Shown piece by piece: positions 35,601-43,674 of a stretch of 64,000 bases of DNA. The DNA is from Azospirillum humicireducens. Its GTDB lineage: Bacteria > Pseudomonadota > Alphaproteobacteria > Azospirillales > Azospirillaceae. The stretch is taken from NCBI RefSeq assembly GCF_001639105.2, contig NZ_CP015285.1, positions 798,501-862,500 on the forward strand. The letters are read 5' to 3'. The notes under the pieces are model-generated. The model had not been told where the DNA came from and searched no databases. It saw only the letters and a list, made by a program, of their open reading frames with translations. Numbering within the stretch: position 1 is the first letter of the stretch; every line of letters begins with the position of its first letter. The position numbers and the translations under genes are program-made.

Positions 35601-37058
35601 ATCCTGGTCTTCTCCGACGCCGGCGGCACCGGTCGCAGCTACCACGCCGATCTCGGCGCCAAGAACCGGCGCTTGCGGGTGCATTACCTGCTGGAGGCGG
35701 GCTGGAAGGCCGACAGCGCCATCCAGGGGCTGGGGCGGTCCAACCGCACCAACCAGGCGCAGCCGCCGCTGTTCCGTCCGATCGCCACCGACGTGCGGGC
35801 GGAGAAGCGCTTCCTCTCCACCATCGCCCGCCGGCTCGACACGCTGGGCGCCATCACCCGCGGCCAGCGCCAGACCGGCGGTCAGGGCCTGTTCCGCGCC
35901 GACGACAACCTCGAATCCGTCTACGCCCGTGCCGCCCTGCGCCAGCTCTACGGCCTGCTGCACGCCGGCAAGGTCGAGGGCTGTTCGCTGGGGGACTTCG
36001 AGGCGGCGACCGGGCTATCCCTGAGCGACCGCGACGGTGGCCTGCGGGACGAGCTGCCGCCGATCACCACCTTCCTCAACCGGCTGCTGGCGCTGACCAT
36101 CGGTTTGCAGAACACGCTGTTCACCGTGTTCGAGCAGTTGCTGACCGCCAGGATCGAGGGGGCCATCTCGTCGGGCACCTACGACCGCGGCGTCGAGACG
36201 CTGGTGGCGGACAGCTTCACCGTCACCGGGCGGCGGACGCTCCACACCCACGCGGCGACCGGGGCGGAAACCCGGCTGTTCACGCTGGCTCGGCGCGACC
36301 GCAACCAGCCGATGGGTGCGGAGGACGCGCTGGAGCGCGGTGCCGGGCCGCAGGCCCGGTTGCTGGTGAACACGCGCTCGGGGCGGGCGGCGGTGGCAGT
36401 GCCGGCGGCGAGCCTGATGCTGGACGACGGCACGGTGGAGCGCCGGGTGCGGCTGCTCCGGCCGATGGAGCGGGTCACGGTGACGTTGGCCGAACTTGCC
36501 CAGAGCCAATGGCGTCCGGCCGAGCCGGAGTCCTTCTCGGCCGCCTGGGAGGCGGAGGTCGCCGCCGTGCCAGAGTTTTCCACCAGCACGCTCCACCTCG
36601 TGACCGGGCTGCTGCTGCCGGTGTGGCGGCGCCTGCCGGACACGAACCTGCGGGTGGTGCGGTTGCAGACCGACGCGGGCGAGCGGATCATCGGCCGCGT
36701 GGTGGCGCCGGATGCGCTGCCCGAGGTCGAGCGGAACTTCGGCGTTGGGGCCGGGGCAGCGGTTCCCGTGCCATCGGTCGAGGAGGCCTGGACGCGGGTG
36801 CAAGGTGAGCGGGTGGCCCTGCATCTGGCCGACGGGCTGTGGCTGCGCCGGGTGACGGTGGCGGGCGCGCATCGCATCGAGCTGTTCGGTTTCACCGGCG
36901 GGATGGTGGACCGGCTGAAGACGCTGGGGCTGACGGGGGAGATCATCGCCTGGAGCCTGCGGCTGTTCGTACCGGTGGGCGAGCGGGGAGCGGCGGTGTT
37001 CGCGGCACTGCTCGCGCGGCACCCGCTGCTGCGCCTCGTCGATCGGACGGTGGCGTGA
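32685..37058 (+). CDS. Methyltransferase fused to strawberry-notch-type helicase
   Basis: 1457 aa. N-terminal part: SAM-dependent DNA-methyltransferase fold with VLEPSAGTGLLAIFAE (motif I) and MNPPFSALAAV (motif IV, Asn215). Middle: superfamily 2 helicase core with the Walker A loop GDGTGAGKGRQVAG (Lys509) and DESH box VFDESHALRN (Asp611). C-terminal: strawberry-notch helicase C domain, with IQGLGRSNRTNQAQ as the arginine-finger motif. Such fusions are a hallmark of conjugative plasmids and ICEs and probably act on the element's own DNA (modification or anti-defence); the target is unknown. It is the largest gene in the window. Confidence 0.9.
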   Translation: MTMTADARGFPADARAAARGTAGAALFAVAERLLPDLERGRAIDTTALRTAMTAAFGGTDAEGAWTWKLAYDAGEAAQLLFLRRFGTAMRLRAGDPAAFAALLARVAALLPSQTRRSEESQARQQFSTPLPLAAAVAAAAALTPADRVLEPSAGTGLLAIFAELAGASLALNELADCRAGLLERLFPGVPVTRFDAASLHDHLDPAVVPTVVLMNPPFSALAAVDGRVADAAFRHIAAALARLAEGGRLVAVTGAGLSPDHPAWRDAFTRVQERGRVVFSAAVDGRVYARHGTTVDTRLTVIDRIPAEDPTVIPVSLGTAPDVATLLGWVRQAVPCRAPMAASTAPLQSMMARPAAGRKARRAMPSPRTMAPMEPTAVELVYETRDWTPTADTRLSAGIYEPYALQSITIPGARPHPTPLVQSAAMASVAPPKPRYRPHLPAALITGGTLSDAQLESVILAGEAHAGHLAGSWTVDETFDTVSAAPEGAEGAVRFRRGWFLGDGTGAGKGRQVAGILLDNWLKGRQRALWVSKSDTLIEDAQRDWSALGQERLLVTPLSRFRPGAPIALERGILFTTYATLRGDGGENAVPRVQQVVDWLGRDFDGVIVFDESHALRNAGGSAGFGRDGGPVTPSQQGRAGLRLQHALPDTRILYVSATGATTVHNLAYAQRLGLWGGADFPFATRGEFVQAIEAGGVAAMEVLARDLKALGLYSARSLSFDGVAYEMVEHRLTPGQIAIYDAYAAAFQIIHANLDAALEASNVTGSGGTLNRAAKAAARSAFESAKQRFFNHLITAMKTPTLLRAIERDLAAGHAVVVQLVSTGKALMERRLADIPTEEWNDIQVDITPREYALDYLAHSFPTQLHEPFTDTDGNLSSRPVWRDGQPVLCREAVERRDRMIERLAALEPVPGALDQIVQRFGAEMVAEVTGRSRRIVRKLDPGGLERLAVESRPGSANLAETQAFLDDDKRILVFSDAGGTGRSYHADLGAKNRRLRVHYLLEAGWKADSAIQGLGRSNRTNQAQPPLFRPIATDVRAEKRFLSTIARRLDTLGAITRGQRQTGGQGLFRADDNLESVYARAALRQLYGLLHAGKVEGCSLGDFEAATGLSLSDRDGGLRDELPPITTFLNRLLALTIGLQNTLFTVFEQLLTARIEGAISSGTYDRGVETLVADSFTVTGRRTLHTHAATGAETRLFTLARRDRNQPMGAEDALERGAGPQARLLVNTRSGRAAVAVPAASLMLDDGTVERRVRLLRPMERVTVTLAELAQSQWRPAEPESFSAAWEAEVAAVPEFSTSTLHLVTGLLLPVWRRLPDTNLRVVRLQTDAGERIIGRVVAPDALPEVERNFGVGAGAAVPVPSVEEAWTRVQGERVALHLADGLWLRRVTVAGAHRIELFGFTGGMVDRLKTLGLTGEIIAWSLRLFVPVGERGAAVFAALLARHPLLRLVDRTVA

Positions 37059-37070
37059 GCGGCCGGCACC

Positions 37071-38099
37071 ATGTCCGCGGCGTCGGAGATGGCGCAACGC
37101 CTTGCGCGGGAGGCCGAGGCGGTGTGTCGGCGTTACCTCCCGGCTGGCCGGCGGGAAGGATGTTACTGGCGGATCGGCGACGTTCAGGGCACGCCGGGGG
37201 GCAGCCTTTACGTCCACCTGTACGGCATCGCCGCCGGCAAATGGGCCGACGGGGCCACCGGCGAGCACGGCGACCTGCTCGATCTCATCGGGGCGAATCG
37301 GGGGCTCGGCCGCCTGCGCGATGTCCTGGCCGAGGCCCGGGGGTTTCTCGGCCAACCTCGTCCCCCGTCCGCCTGCGGAGGCTGGACGCCGTCAGTGGCG
37401 GTCGGGTCGCCGGAGGCTGCCCGCCGGCTGTTCGCCCGATCCTTGCCGATCGCCGGCACGCTGGCCGAGACGTATCTGCGCAACCGCGGACTTCCGGACA
37501 TCCAGAATTCCGGCCCCCTGCGCTTCCAGCCGCGCTGCTGGTACCGGGATGCCGAGGACCGGTTTGCCGCCGGTCCGGCGCTGGTGGCGGCGGTCACCGA
37601 CCTGGACGGCCGGATCACCGGAGTGCAGCGGCTCTGGCTCGACCCGGTCGGCGGGGGCAAGGCGGCCATGCCATCACCGCGCCGGGCGCTGGGGCACCTG
37701 CTCGGCAACGGCGTCCGCTTCGGCGTGGCGCGCGACGCGCTGGCGGCGGGGGAAGGCATCGAGACCATGCTGGCGCTGCGACTCGCCCTGCCGGTCCTGC
37801 CGGCGGTGGCCGCGCTCTCGGCCGGGCACCTCGCCGCTCTGCGGCTGCCGTCGGCGCTGCGGCGTCTCTACATCGCCCGCGACAACGACGCGGCCGGGCA
37901 GCGCGCCGTGGACCGGTTGGGTGACCGTGCCGACGCGGCCGGCGTCGAGGTCCGGGTGCTGGCGCCGCAGGCCAAGGACCTCAACGACGACCTGCGGGAC
38001 CACGGTCCGGCGATGCTTCGGGCGCATCTGCGGGCGCAGCTCGCGCCGGAGGACGGCGCAGGGGGCTGGGAAACCGGCGATCCGGGGGCTGATGGATAG
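37071..38099 (+). CDS. Toprim domain protein (primase-like, DUF7146 type)
   Basis: 342 aa. The N-terminal half resembles the DUF7146 region of plasmid primase-like proteins (CYWRIGDVQGTPGGSLYVHL, WADGATGEHGDLLDLI). The C-terminal half is a Toprim domain with the Glu motif AAGEGIETMLAL and the DxD motif LYIARDNDAAGQRA. These proteins, found beside the strawberry-notch helicase in mobile elements, likely prime DNA synthesis on transferred strands. It starts 12 bases after the helicase stop. A zinc-binding motif as in DnaG was not seen. Confidence 0.85.
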   Translation: MSAASEMAQRLAREAEAVCRRYLPAGRREGCYWRIGDVQGTPGGSLYVHLYGIAAGKWADGATGEHGDLLDLIGANRGLGRLRDVLAEARGFLGQPRPPSACGGWTPSVAVGSPEAARRLFARSLPIAGTLAETYLRNRGLPDIQNSGPLRFQPRCWYRDAEDRFAAGPALVAAVTDLDGRITGVQRLWLDPVGGGKAAMPSPRRALGHLLGNGVRFGVARDALAAGEGIETMLALRLALPVLPAVAALSAGHLAALRLPSALRRLYIARDNDAAGQRAVDRLGDRADAAGVEVRVLAPQAKDLNDDLRDHGPAMLRAHLRAQLAPEDGAGGWETGDPGADG

Positions 38100-38413
38100 G
38101 CAGGCGGGAAGCGGGCCAGTGTCGGGTGGGGCGCTGGTTGGAGCCGGGCAGACCCTCCGGTCCGGGAGAGGCCGCGGCCTCGGCCTTCCAGCGGGCGATC
38201 GGGCGGCAGCCGGGGCAGGACCGCAACGGCGGCGGTCAACTTTCTTCCCCGGCCGGCTCAGCCGGCCTTCCTCGCGCACCAAGAAAGCCGCCCGCCGCCG
38301 TCCTCCGCTCGCGCTGCGGCCCAAGAGGGTGCGGACCCACCCCGCCCGCCGCGAAGGGATCGCCACGAAGGCCGCGATGGGCGCGGCCGGTCCCAGCCGA
38401 AGGACGATCCGCC
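38100..38413. other. Leader region before the DUF2493 gene
   Basis: 314 bases with no supported protein although frames are open. The second half (38267-38390) is clearly similar to the region before the DUF736 gene (41887-42007); see the repeat entries. Confidence 0.5.
38267..38390 (+). repeat. Shared leader element, copy A
   Basis: Approximately 120 bases that align with 41887-42007. Shared blocks include CTTCCTCGCG at the start, TCCTCCGCT, GCGCTGCGGCCC, GGGTGCGG, and near the end GATCGCCA, AAGGCCGCGATGG and CGCG. It ends about 24 bases before the DUF2493 ATG. Several blocks are complementary (CGCTGCGG, CCGCG), so a structured leader RNA is possible. Confidence 0.6.
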
Positions 38414-39352
38414 ATGGTCACCGCCCCCGACACCGACGATTTCGAGCCCCGCCACGCCGCCTCATCCACCGATCACGCGCTGGTCGAACTCCAGCTCTAC
38501 GGCCACCGGCCCTTCCAGGACGATCCCGATCCCCGGCCGTTGCCCGACGAGACCGCCATCCGCGCCGCCCTGGTCGACGTCTTCGACGCCCTGGTTTCCA
38601 CCCTGACGGACACCCGGTTGGAGCCCGATCTGGCCGACCTGCTGTGGTCCACCGTCAACCTGTTCCACCGCGCCGCCGACCGGGTGCAGCGTGAACTCGA
38701 CGACAACGAGGACGCCCAGAAGCGCAGCCAGCGCGAGCAGGACGGTTCGGAGATCCGCTCGGTCGAGCTGGAACGGTTGCTGGCCGAGGGGCTGACGCTG
38801 ATCGAGCGCCGCACCGCCATGGAAATCTTCCGCGACCACGCCGCCGAGCTGTTCGAGGTCCACACCGGTTCCGCCTGGCGGCCACGCGCCGGTTCGCTGG
38901 TCAGCCGCCGCACCCTGACGGCGTCGCGGATCGACAGCCGCGACTTCCTCGCCGCCAAGCGGCGGGCCGAGACCGAGCCGCTGCTGCCGGCCGGCCCCCG
39001 CATCGCCTTCACCGGCGGGGTGGAATGCAACGACCATCACCGCATCTGGGCGGTGCTCGACAAGGTCCGCGCCAAGCACCCCGACATGGTGCTGCTGCAC
39101 GGCGGCAGCCCGAAGGGGGCAGAGCGGATCGCCGCCTGCTGGGCCGAGCACCGCAAGGTGGTGCAGGTGCTGTTCAAGCCGGATTGGAGCCGCCACGCCA
39201 AGGCCGCCCCCTTCAAGCGCAACGACCGCCTGCTGGAGGCGCTGCCCATCGGGATCATCGCCTTTCCCGGTTCGGGCATCGTGCAGAACCTGGCTGACAA
39301 GGCGCGGGCGATGGGCATCCCGGTCTGGTGCTTCGGTGAGGGGACGGCGTGA
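38414..39352 (+). CDS. DUF2493 (SLOG-like) protein
   Basis: 312 aa. The C-terminal ~120 residues are the DUF2493/YspA region (RIAFTGGVECNDHHRIWAVLDKV, MVLLHGGSPKGAERIAACWA, LPIGIIAFPGSGIVQNLADKA), a Rossmann-like SLOG fold predicted to bind nucleotides or nucleotide ligands. The N-terminal part is helical with a charged coiled region (ELDDNEDAQKRSQREQDGSE). Common on alphaproteobacterial conjugative elements; no role established. The ATG at 38414 follows AAGGA, and a conserved leader lies upstream. Confidence 0.82.
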   Translation: MVTAPDTDDFEPRHAASSTDHALVELQLYGHRPFQDDPDPRPLPDETAIRAALVDVFDALVSTLTDTRLEPDLADLLWSTVNLFHRAADRVQRELDDNEDAQKRSQREQDGSEIRSVELERLLAEGLTLIERRTAMEIFRDHAAELFEVHTGSAWRPRAGSLVSRRTLTASRIDSRDFLAAKRRAETEPLLPAGPRIAFTGGVECNDHHRIWAVLDKVRAKHPDMVLLHGGSPKGAERIAACWAEHRKVVQVLFKPDWSRHAKAAPFKRNDRLLEALPIGIIAFPGSGIVQNLADKARAMGIPVWCFGEGTA

Positions 39353-39698
39353 GCGTCCGTCCGGCGATCTGCAAAGGCGGATTGCCAAATTTCCGTAGAT
39401 CAGAAATCGCAGAAGGCGAGCTTCCGCTCAGCGCCAGAAGCGGTCGCGGAAAAATTTCTTTGACTAAGACTTCTTCCAGAGTTTTCCGTAAATAATCCCC
39501 CTGTGCATTACTTAATTTCCTTCTTTTGTCATAGATATATTTTGGTGTTTCTATAGGTTATAATCTTCTTTAATATGCAGGATAATTAACTCTCACCATC
39601 CACCGCTTTGAATTAACTGCTATCAATTTCATGTTTGCAATTTTTCTGATTATTTTTGCACGATGATTGATTAAATCATCATCTCCCCATTTGTTTTA
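39353..39698. other. AT-rich intergenic region downstream of two convergent genes
   Basis: 346 bases between the stop of the DUF2493 gene and the stop of the minus-strand HNH gene. Composition changes from GC-rich to strongly AT-rich near 39450. No gene, hairpin or insertion-sequence end is recognised. Confidence 0.5.
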
Positions 39699-40781
39699 TC
39701 AAACTGAAATATTTCCAGAGTTCAGATCAAGACCGATCAATTTAGCCTTTTTTGTTATGAACACATAATTTGAAAAAGAAGATAAGGCGTTAAACTTAGA
39801 GAAAGTGTAGTTTTTTGTTTTTTGCGTACCGCTGCTGCGGTTTAGTTCTATAAAATTTTGCCGAGATATTATCTTATATGTTTTCAGCAATGATGAGGCC
39901 TCATCTCCTGTTAATAAAGAGCCGATATAATCATCCAATGATATTTCACTACCATCAATGATGCTGTACGTATATGTGCGATGAATATCCTCTCCATTAT
40001 AATCAGAATCAAGCATAACATACCATTGAAAAGCGCTAAAAAGCTCAACATAGCAGTATAGTATCCTGTCTTCTTTTGATCCATATAGAACCAAACCATG
40101 AACAGGGTAATAATGGCTTTTTTGAACTTTTTCTTCAAACTCAGCTTCAATTCCGTTCATAGGTATTGAAGGAGCAATAAGAAGTTTGTCATGAAACATA
40201 TGATTTTTGATATCTATTACGTCTATAATATTATCACGAGGCACTCCGTGAAATGTCGCAAATCCAGCCGAAATTTTTGCAATACCTTTGGAAAAAACGG
40301 AATTATCGAGAGAAAAGCCGATCTTAAATTCTCCCGAAATATCATCAAAGATCTCAACTTCTTCGGATTCGGAAATATCTCCCTTTTTTATAAGATAAGT
40401 CTTATAATTCTCGCCTGTTTTTTGCGAGTCGGCGTAGATGGCTTTTTTATCAGGATCAAAGAAAGGTTTCCTTGGATAATATCTGTTGTTTTTCAGTACA
40501 ACATCGACATTATATCCATCATGCACCGCTCGCAGACTCGATGTGGTTTTTCTATCTTTTTCAATTTCTAATCTAAGACAAAATCCTTCAAAAATCTTCA
40601 CAAATCGTTTATCAATCAGATCGTTGAGATCCTGATTAGCTTTATGGGACAAAATACGGAGAGATGACAATTTCCCTCCTAATGCATTTGGAATAATATG
40701 CTCAAGCGACTCAGATTCATCTTCTTGAAGATCTTTTCTTTTTGCTTTCAGTGTTTTTCCCGTGAGATAGCAAATATTCAT
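39699..40781 (-). CDS. HNH endonuclease domain protein, AT-rich cargo
   Basis: 360 aa. The N-terminus holds an HNH-type nuclease motif: CYLTGKTLKAKRK, then ESLEHIIPNALGGKLSS and LSHKANQDLNDLIDKRF (His-Ile-Ile-Pro-Asn-Ala-Leu-Gly-Gly core). The remaining ~270 residues are not recognised and could sense or bind a partner. Base composition is very low GC compared with the flanks, showing recent acquisition. Such single-gene HNH proteins in mobile-element cargo are often anti-phage or anti-plasmid effectors; that role is inferred here. Confidence 0.72.
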   Translation of the reverse strand: MNICYLTGKTLKAKRKDLQEDESESLEHIIPNALGGKLSSLRILSHKANQDLNDLIDKRFVKIFEGFCLRLEIEKDRKTTSSLRAVHDGYNVDVVLKNNRYYPRKPFFDPDKKAIYADSQKTGENYKTYLIKKGDISESEEVEIFDDISGEFKIGFSLDNSVFSKGIAKISAGFATFHGVPRDNIIDVIDIKNHMFHDKLLIAPSIPMNGIEAEFEEKVQKSHYYPVHGLVLYGSKEDRILYCYVELFSAFQWYVMLDSDYNGEDIHRTYTYSIIDGSEISLDDYIGSLLTGDEASSLLKTYKIISRQNFIELNRSSGTQKTKNYTFSKFNALSSFSNYVFITKKAKLIGLDLNSGNISV

Positions 40782-41066
40782 TTCAAATTTCCTTTTATTT
40801 GATCAAAAGCACTTCAGAAGAGCTGGCATTTCATGTGAGACTTTTCTGCTCTAAGTCGCTTAAAATTCATTACATCAAAGGCAAGCAATATGTCCAGCAC
40901 TTGCTGCCGCACCTATAGAACGACATGCGAGTGCCGATCCTGGCAAGACACTCCCTATGGTGGTTCTCCGACAGATCCTATCATTGCCATAGGGTACGTG
41001 GCGATGTAGGCGGCTGTGCGGGCGAGGGCAATCGCATTTGAAATCTAGAGTCCTATGAAGGGACTT

Positions 41067-41153
41067 CCGTCATCCCCGCGAAGGCGGGGATCCAGAGTTC
41101 GCATGGCGAATCTGTTGGAAAAGCCTGGATCCCCGCCTTCGCGGGGATGACGG
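41067..41153. repeat. REP-like inverted repeat pair
   Basis: CCGTCATCCCCGCGAAGGCG... at 41067-41095 is the exact reverse complement of 41125-41153 (29 bp), with a 29-base spacer. Each arm also contains its own small palindrome (CCCCGC..GCGGGG). The core CATCCCCGCGAAGGCGGGG is a dispersed REP-type palindrome known from several proteobacteria. Confidence 0.85.
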
Positions 41154-41886
41154 GTTTCCTTGAAAAGGAGCATGATCTTCATATGCGATTGCCCTGGTGC
41201 GGGCAGGCCCGCCCACCGGGCTCTCGTGAACCGAGCCACCTGAGGTGTCTCGGCCCTTCGGGCTTCGATCCCTGCCGGGGCCGCCGTTTCGGCCGGGAGT
41301 AAGGGCGAGGGAGCCGATGCGTCCTTCGGCCTCGGTGCGTGGGGGGGGCAGCCAGTCAGGCAGGGAACGACCACCCGGTCATGCCGCCGGATCGCTGCCG
41401 AGGCCGGCCGCTTCGAAGGCCCGTTGAAGGCTGCCCGGCGCGTAGCCGCGCGACGATCTCCCGCCGCTCTCGAAACGGCGCACCGCCGACACGGGCAAGG
41501 TCGCCTTCTCGACCAGGGTCTCCTGGGAACATCGATGCTGGCTCCGGAAAGTTCGGCGCTGTTCGGGGCGCGCGTCCTATCTCTGCCGTTCTATCGAGGC
41601 GCAATCATGGCCGGTCGGGTCGGGTCGTGCCCGTTCTGCCGGTGTGGCCGCCGCAGTGTGCCGATGGTGGAGCGCCTGGGCGCGCCCAGCATGATCATCC
41701 CTCTCCGGATCGAACCCGCTGAGCCATCCGGCGTACTCAACGGTCTGGAGTCCGGTGCGGCCAGCGCGGCTTTGTCTGCTGGCGACTCTGGCGCCGGGGA
41801 CGGCTGCCTTGGCAGCCCGACCTCGATCCCGCAACCGGCGAACGCCGACCGTCTTCCCCGCCGTGCTCGGCCAAGGCCGGCGCGCG

Positions 41887-42007
41887 GCTTCCTCGCGAGA
41901 CAAGACGCCCGGCTCCCGCCGGTCCTCCGCTGCGCTGCGGCCCTTTGGGTGCGGGCCGGCCGCCCGGCGCCCTTTGATCGCCATCAAGGCCGCGATGGTC
42001 GCGACCG
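41887..42007 (+). repeat. Shared leader element, copy B
   Basis: Second copy of the leader found before the DUF2493 gene (38267-38390), with the same blocks in the same order and ending about 22 bases before the DUF736 ATG. Differences are scattered substitutions and short gaps rather than codon-like changes. Confidence 0.6.
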
Positions 42008-42029
42008 CACCCCATCAAGGAGACGACAG

Positions 42030-42326
42030 ATGGCCCAGATCGGCAGCTTCACCCGCAGCGACGACGGTTCCTTCGCCGGCACGATCAAGACCCTCACCCT
42101 CAACATCAAGGCCCGCTTCGTTCCCATGGAGAAGGAGCACGACAAGTCCCCCGACCTGCGCGCCCTGTGCGGGCCGATCGAGATCGGCGCCGGCTGGCGG
42201 AAGGCCGCCAAGGACACCGGCCGGCCCTACCACTCGGTCAAGCTCGACGATCCCAGCTTTCCGGCCCCGATCTACGCCAGCCTGGTCGAAGTCGATGGCG
42301 GTTACGCGCTGATCTGGTCCCGCTGA
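42030..42326 (+). CDS. DUF736 family protein
   Basis: 98 aa, normal length. MAQIGSFTRSDDGSFAGTIKTLTLNIKARFVP opens the protein, with later PDLRALCGPIEIGAGWRKAA and a typical short basic end. DUF736 proteins occur almost only on conjugative plasmids and ICEs of proteobacteria and have no established activity. The start follows AAGGAG. A stem of 11 bp (42335-42345 with 42362-42372) follows the stop and may terminate transcription. Confidence 0.9.
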   Translation: MAQIGSFTRSDDGSFAGTIKTLTLNIKARFVPMEKEHDKSPDLRALCGPIEIGAGWRKAAKDTGRPYHSVKLDDPSFPAPIYASLVEVDGGYALIWSR

Positions 42327-42334
42327 GGCGACAC

Positions 42335-42372
42335 GCCGGTTGCAGTGCTCCATCCGGGGAGCTGCAACCGGC
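42335..42372 (+). terminator. Hairpin after the DUF736 gene
   Basis: GCCGGTTGCAG (42335-42345) pairs perfectly with CTGCAACCGGC (42362-42372), starting 9 bases after the stop. No T run follows. Confidence 0.5.
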
Positions 42373-42626
42373 AGGTCTGTCCGTCCGGTCCATCACGGCG
42401 GCGGTCCGACCTGCGGCGTCTCAGCTTTCCCGAACGTTCTATCTGCCTTTTCAGACCTCCCAGCCTACCATGCCGGATCGCCCCGCATCGAGGACGACCG
42501 GTGCCCCCAAAATGCTGCGCATTTCGGCTCCCCCGCTCGCCGGCCGGCCGGTCGCCTGCGGCGATCCTCGACCCGGACCGCTCCGGCACCGTGCGAGCCC
42601 CCTGTCTTCAAACACAGGAGGGACCG
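42373..42626. other. Intergenic leader of the 57-aa gene
   Basis: About 250 bases (300 counted from the DUF736 stop) without a supported gene. CAGGAGGG just before 42627 is a strong ribosome binding site, and CTGTCTTC..AACACAG can pair around it. Confidence 0.4.
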
Positions 42627-42800
42627 ATGCTGACCATCGACCGGCAAATACAGGAACTCCGCATGGAACTGGCTGCCTGCTTGCTGACCCGTCGCGAGCG
42701 TGTCCAGGCCCGGCGAGAGCTGGACACCCTCCTCACCCGGCACGCGGACCGGAACGGCGCGGTCGAGACCTTGGCCGCCGACGACCCGGCGCCCGACTGA
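42627..42800 (+). CDS. Small conserved-type element protein (57 aa)
   Basis: Begins MLTIDRQIQELRMELAACLL and continues with an Arg-rich helix (TRRERVQARRELDTLL). It is almost entirely helical and may be a small nucleic-acid or protein-binding factor. The ribosome binding site is excellent. Similar tiny helical genes are seen next to DUF736 genes on mobile elements. The family is not assigned. Confidence 0.6.
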   Translation: MLTIDRQIQELRMELAACLLTRRERVQARRELDTLLTRHADRNGAVETLAADDPAPD

Positions 42801-42811
42801 GGCGCCGTTTC

Positions 42812-43069
42812 CTAGGATGACCGGATCGGTGCGATGGTCCCTTCTTCGTCAACCGGGGCCGCATCCGACTCCAGCAACGCACTCGCGGGGACGCCCAGCG
42901 CGTCGGCCAGTTCCTTCAGCACGGTGATGGTGGGGTTGCGGGCGCCGCGCTCAATGCCGCTGATGTAGGTGCGGTGCAGGCCTGACTCGAAGGCAAGCTG
43001 CTCCTGCGACCAGCCGCGCGTGCGCCTGATCCGCTGAACGTTGAGCCCGACCTGCCTGCAGATATCCAT
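42812..43069 (-). CDS. XRE family transcriptional regulator
   Basis: 85 aa, a single Cro/C1-type helix-turn-helix: VGLNVQRIRRTRGWSQEQLAFESGLHRTYISGIERGARNPTITVLKELADAL, abbreviated from the domain at residues ~7-62. A short acidic tail follows. It is transcribed towards the 57-aa gene and away from a second XRE gene at 43225, so the 155-base gap between the two is likely an operator region controlling element gene expression. Confidence 0.88.
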   Translation of the reverse strand: MDICRQVGLNVQRIRRTRGWSQEQLAFESGLHRTYISGIERGARNPTITVLKELADALGVPASALLESDAAPVDEEGTIAPIRSS

Positions 43070-43224
43070 CCGGACAGCTAGCCGGCATGTAGCCTATCGG
43101 TCTACAGACTATGAGTAACATTTTGTTGAGAGCCTGCGCGTTACGGTCCATGCTGCACAGCCGGTACGGGAGAAAAGGTGCAAAGGCATCCCGTAGCCAA
43201 AGGCGTGATGCAGGAGAAGGCTTC

Positions 43225-43674
43225 GTGAACGTCGTACCAGAGGCGAGACACAGGGGGCGCGGTCGCACGCCGAAGGTCGGGACCGGCCTGGACAGGGTGG
43301 ACACCCACGTCGGCGGCCGGCTGCGGCTGCGCCGCACGCTGCTCGGCCTGTCGCAGACTGAACTGGGGAAGAAGGTCGGCCTGACCTTCCAGCAAATCCA
43401 GAAGTACGAGCGCGGCGCCAACGGCATCGCCGCCTCGCGGCTCTGGCAGCTGGCGGACGTCCTCGATGTTCCGGTCAGCTTCTTCTTCGACGACATGCCG
43501 GAGGCAGCGCCCCGTGCATCCGGGTCATCCGATCCGGAAGCGCCGCCGATGGGACGGCGGGAGACGCTGGAACTGGTGAAATGCTACTACCGGATCAAGG
43601 ACCCGCGCGTACGCCGTGGGGTCTTCGACTTGGTCAAGGCGACGGTGGGCGCGGTCGAGGACGTGATCAAATGA
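43225..43674 (+). CDS. XRE family transcriptional regulator (second)
   Basis: 149 aa from a GTG at 43225 that follows AGGAGAAGG; the frame is open from 43111. The helix-turn-helix VGGRLRLRRTLLGLSQTELGKKVGLTFQQIQKYERGANGI is followed by LADVLDVPVSFFFDDM, the pattern of alphaproteobacterial PraR/SinR-like regulators. The C-terminal ~50 residues contain CYYRIKDPRVRRGVFDLVKA, often a dimerisation segment. Divergent from the first XRE gene; convergent with the third, overlapping its 3' end by 8 bases. Confidence 0.87.
   Translation: MNVVPEARHRGRGRTPKVGTGLDRVDTHVGGRLRLRRTLLGLSQTELGKKVGLTFQQIQKYERGANGIAASRLWQLADVLDVPVSFFFDDMPEAAPRASGSSDPEAPPMGRRETLELVKCYYRIKDPRVRRGVFDLVKATVGAVEDVIK

Larger units (their letters stand above)
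40782..42029. other. 1.25-kb non-coding stretch
   Basis: From the start of the HNH gene to the DUF736 gene. The first 200 bases are AT-rich and should contain the HNH promoter. A 29-bp inverted repeat lies at 41067-41153. From 41160 to about 41880 the DNA is GC-rich with frames open in many registers but no recognisable protein, start or codon pattern. The end (41887-42007) is leader copy B. Confidence 0.5.

Noticed and set aside
41045..41374. Open frame containing RHPREGGDPG and LDPRLRGDD
   Set aside because: These are translations of the REP-like palindrome, a common source of false proteins.
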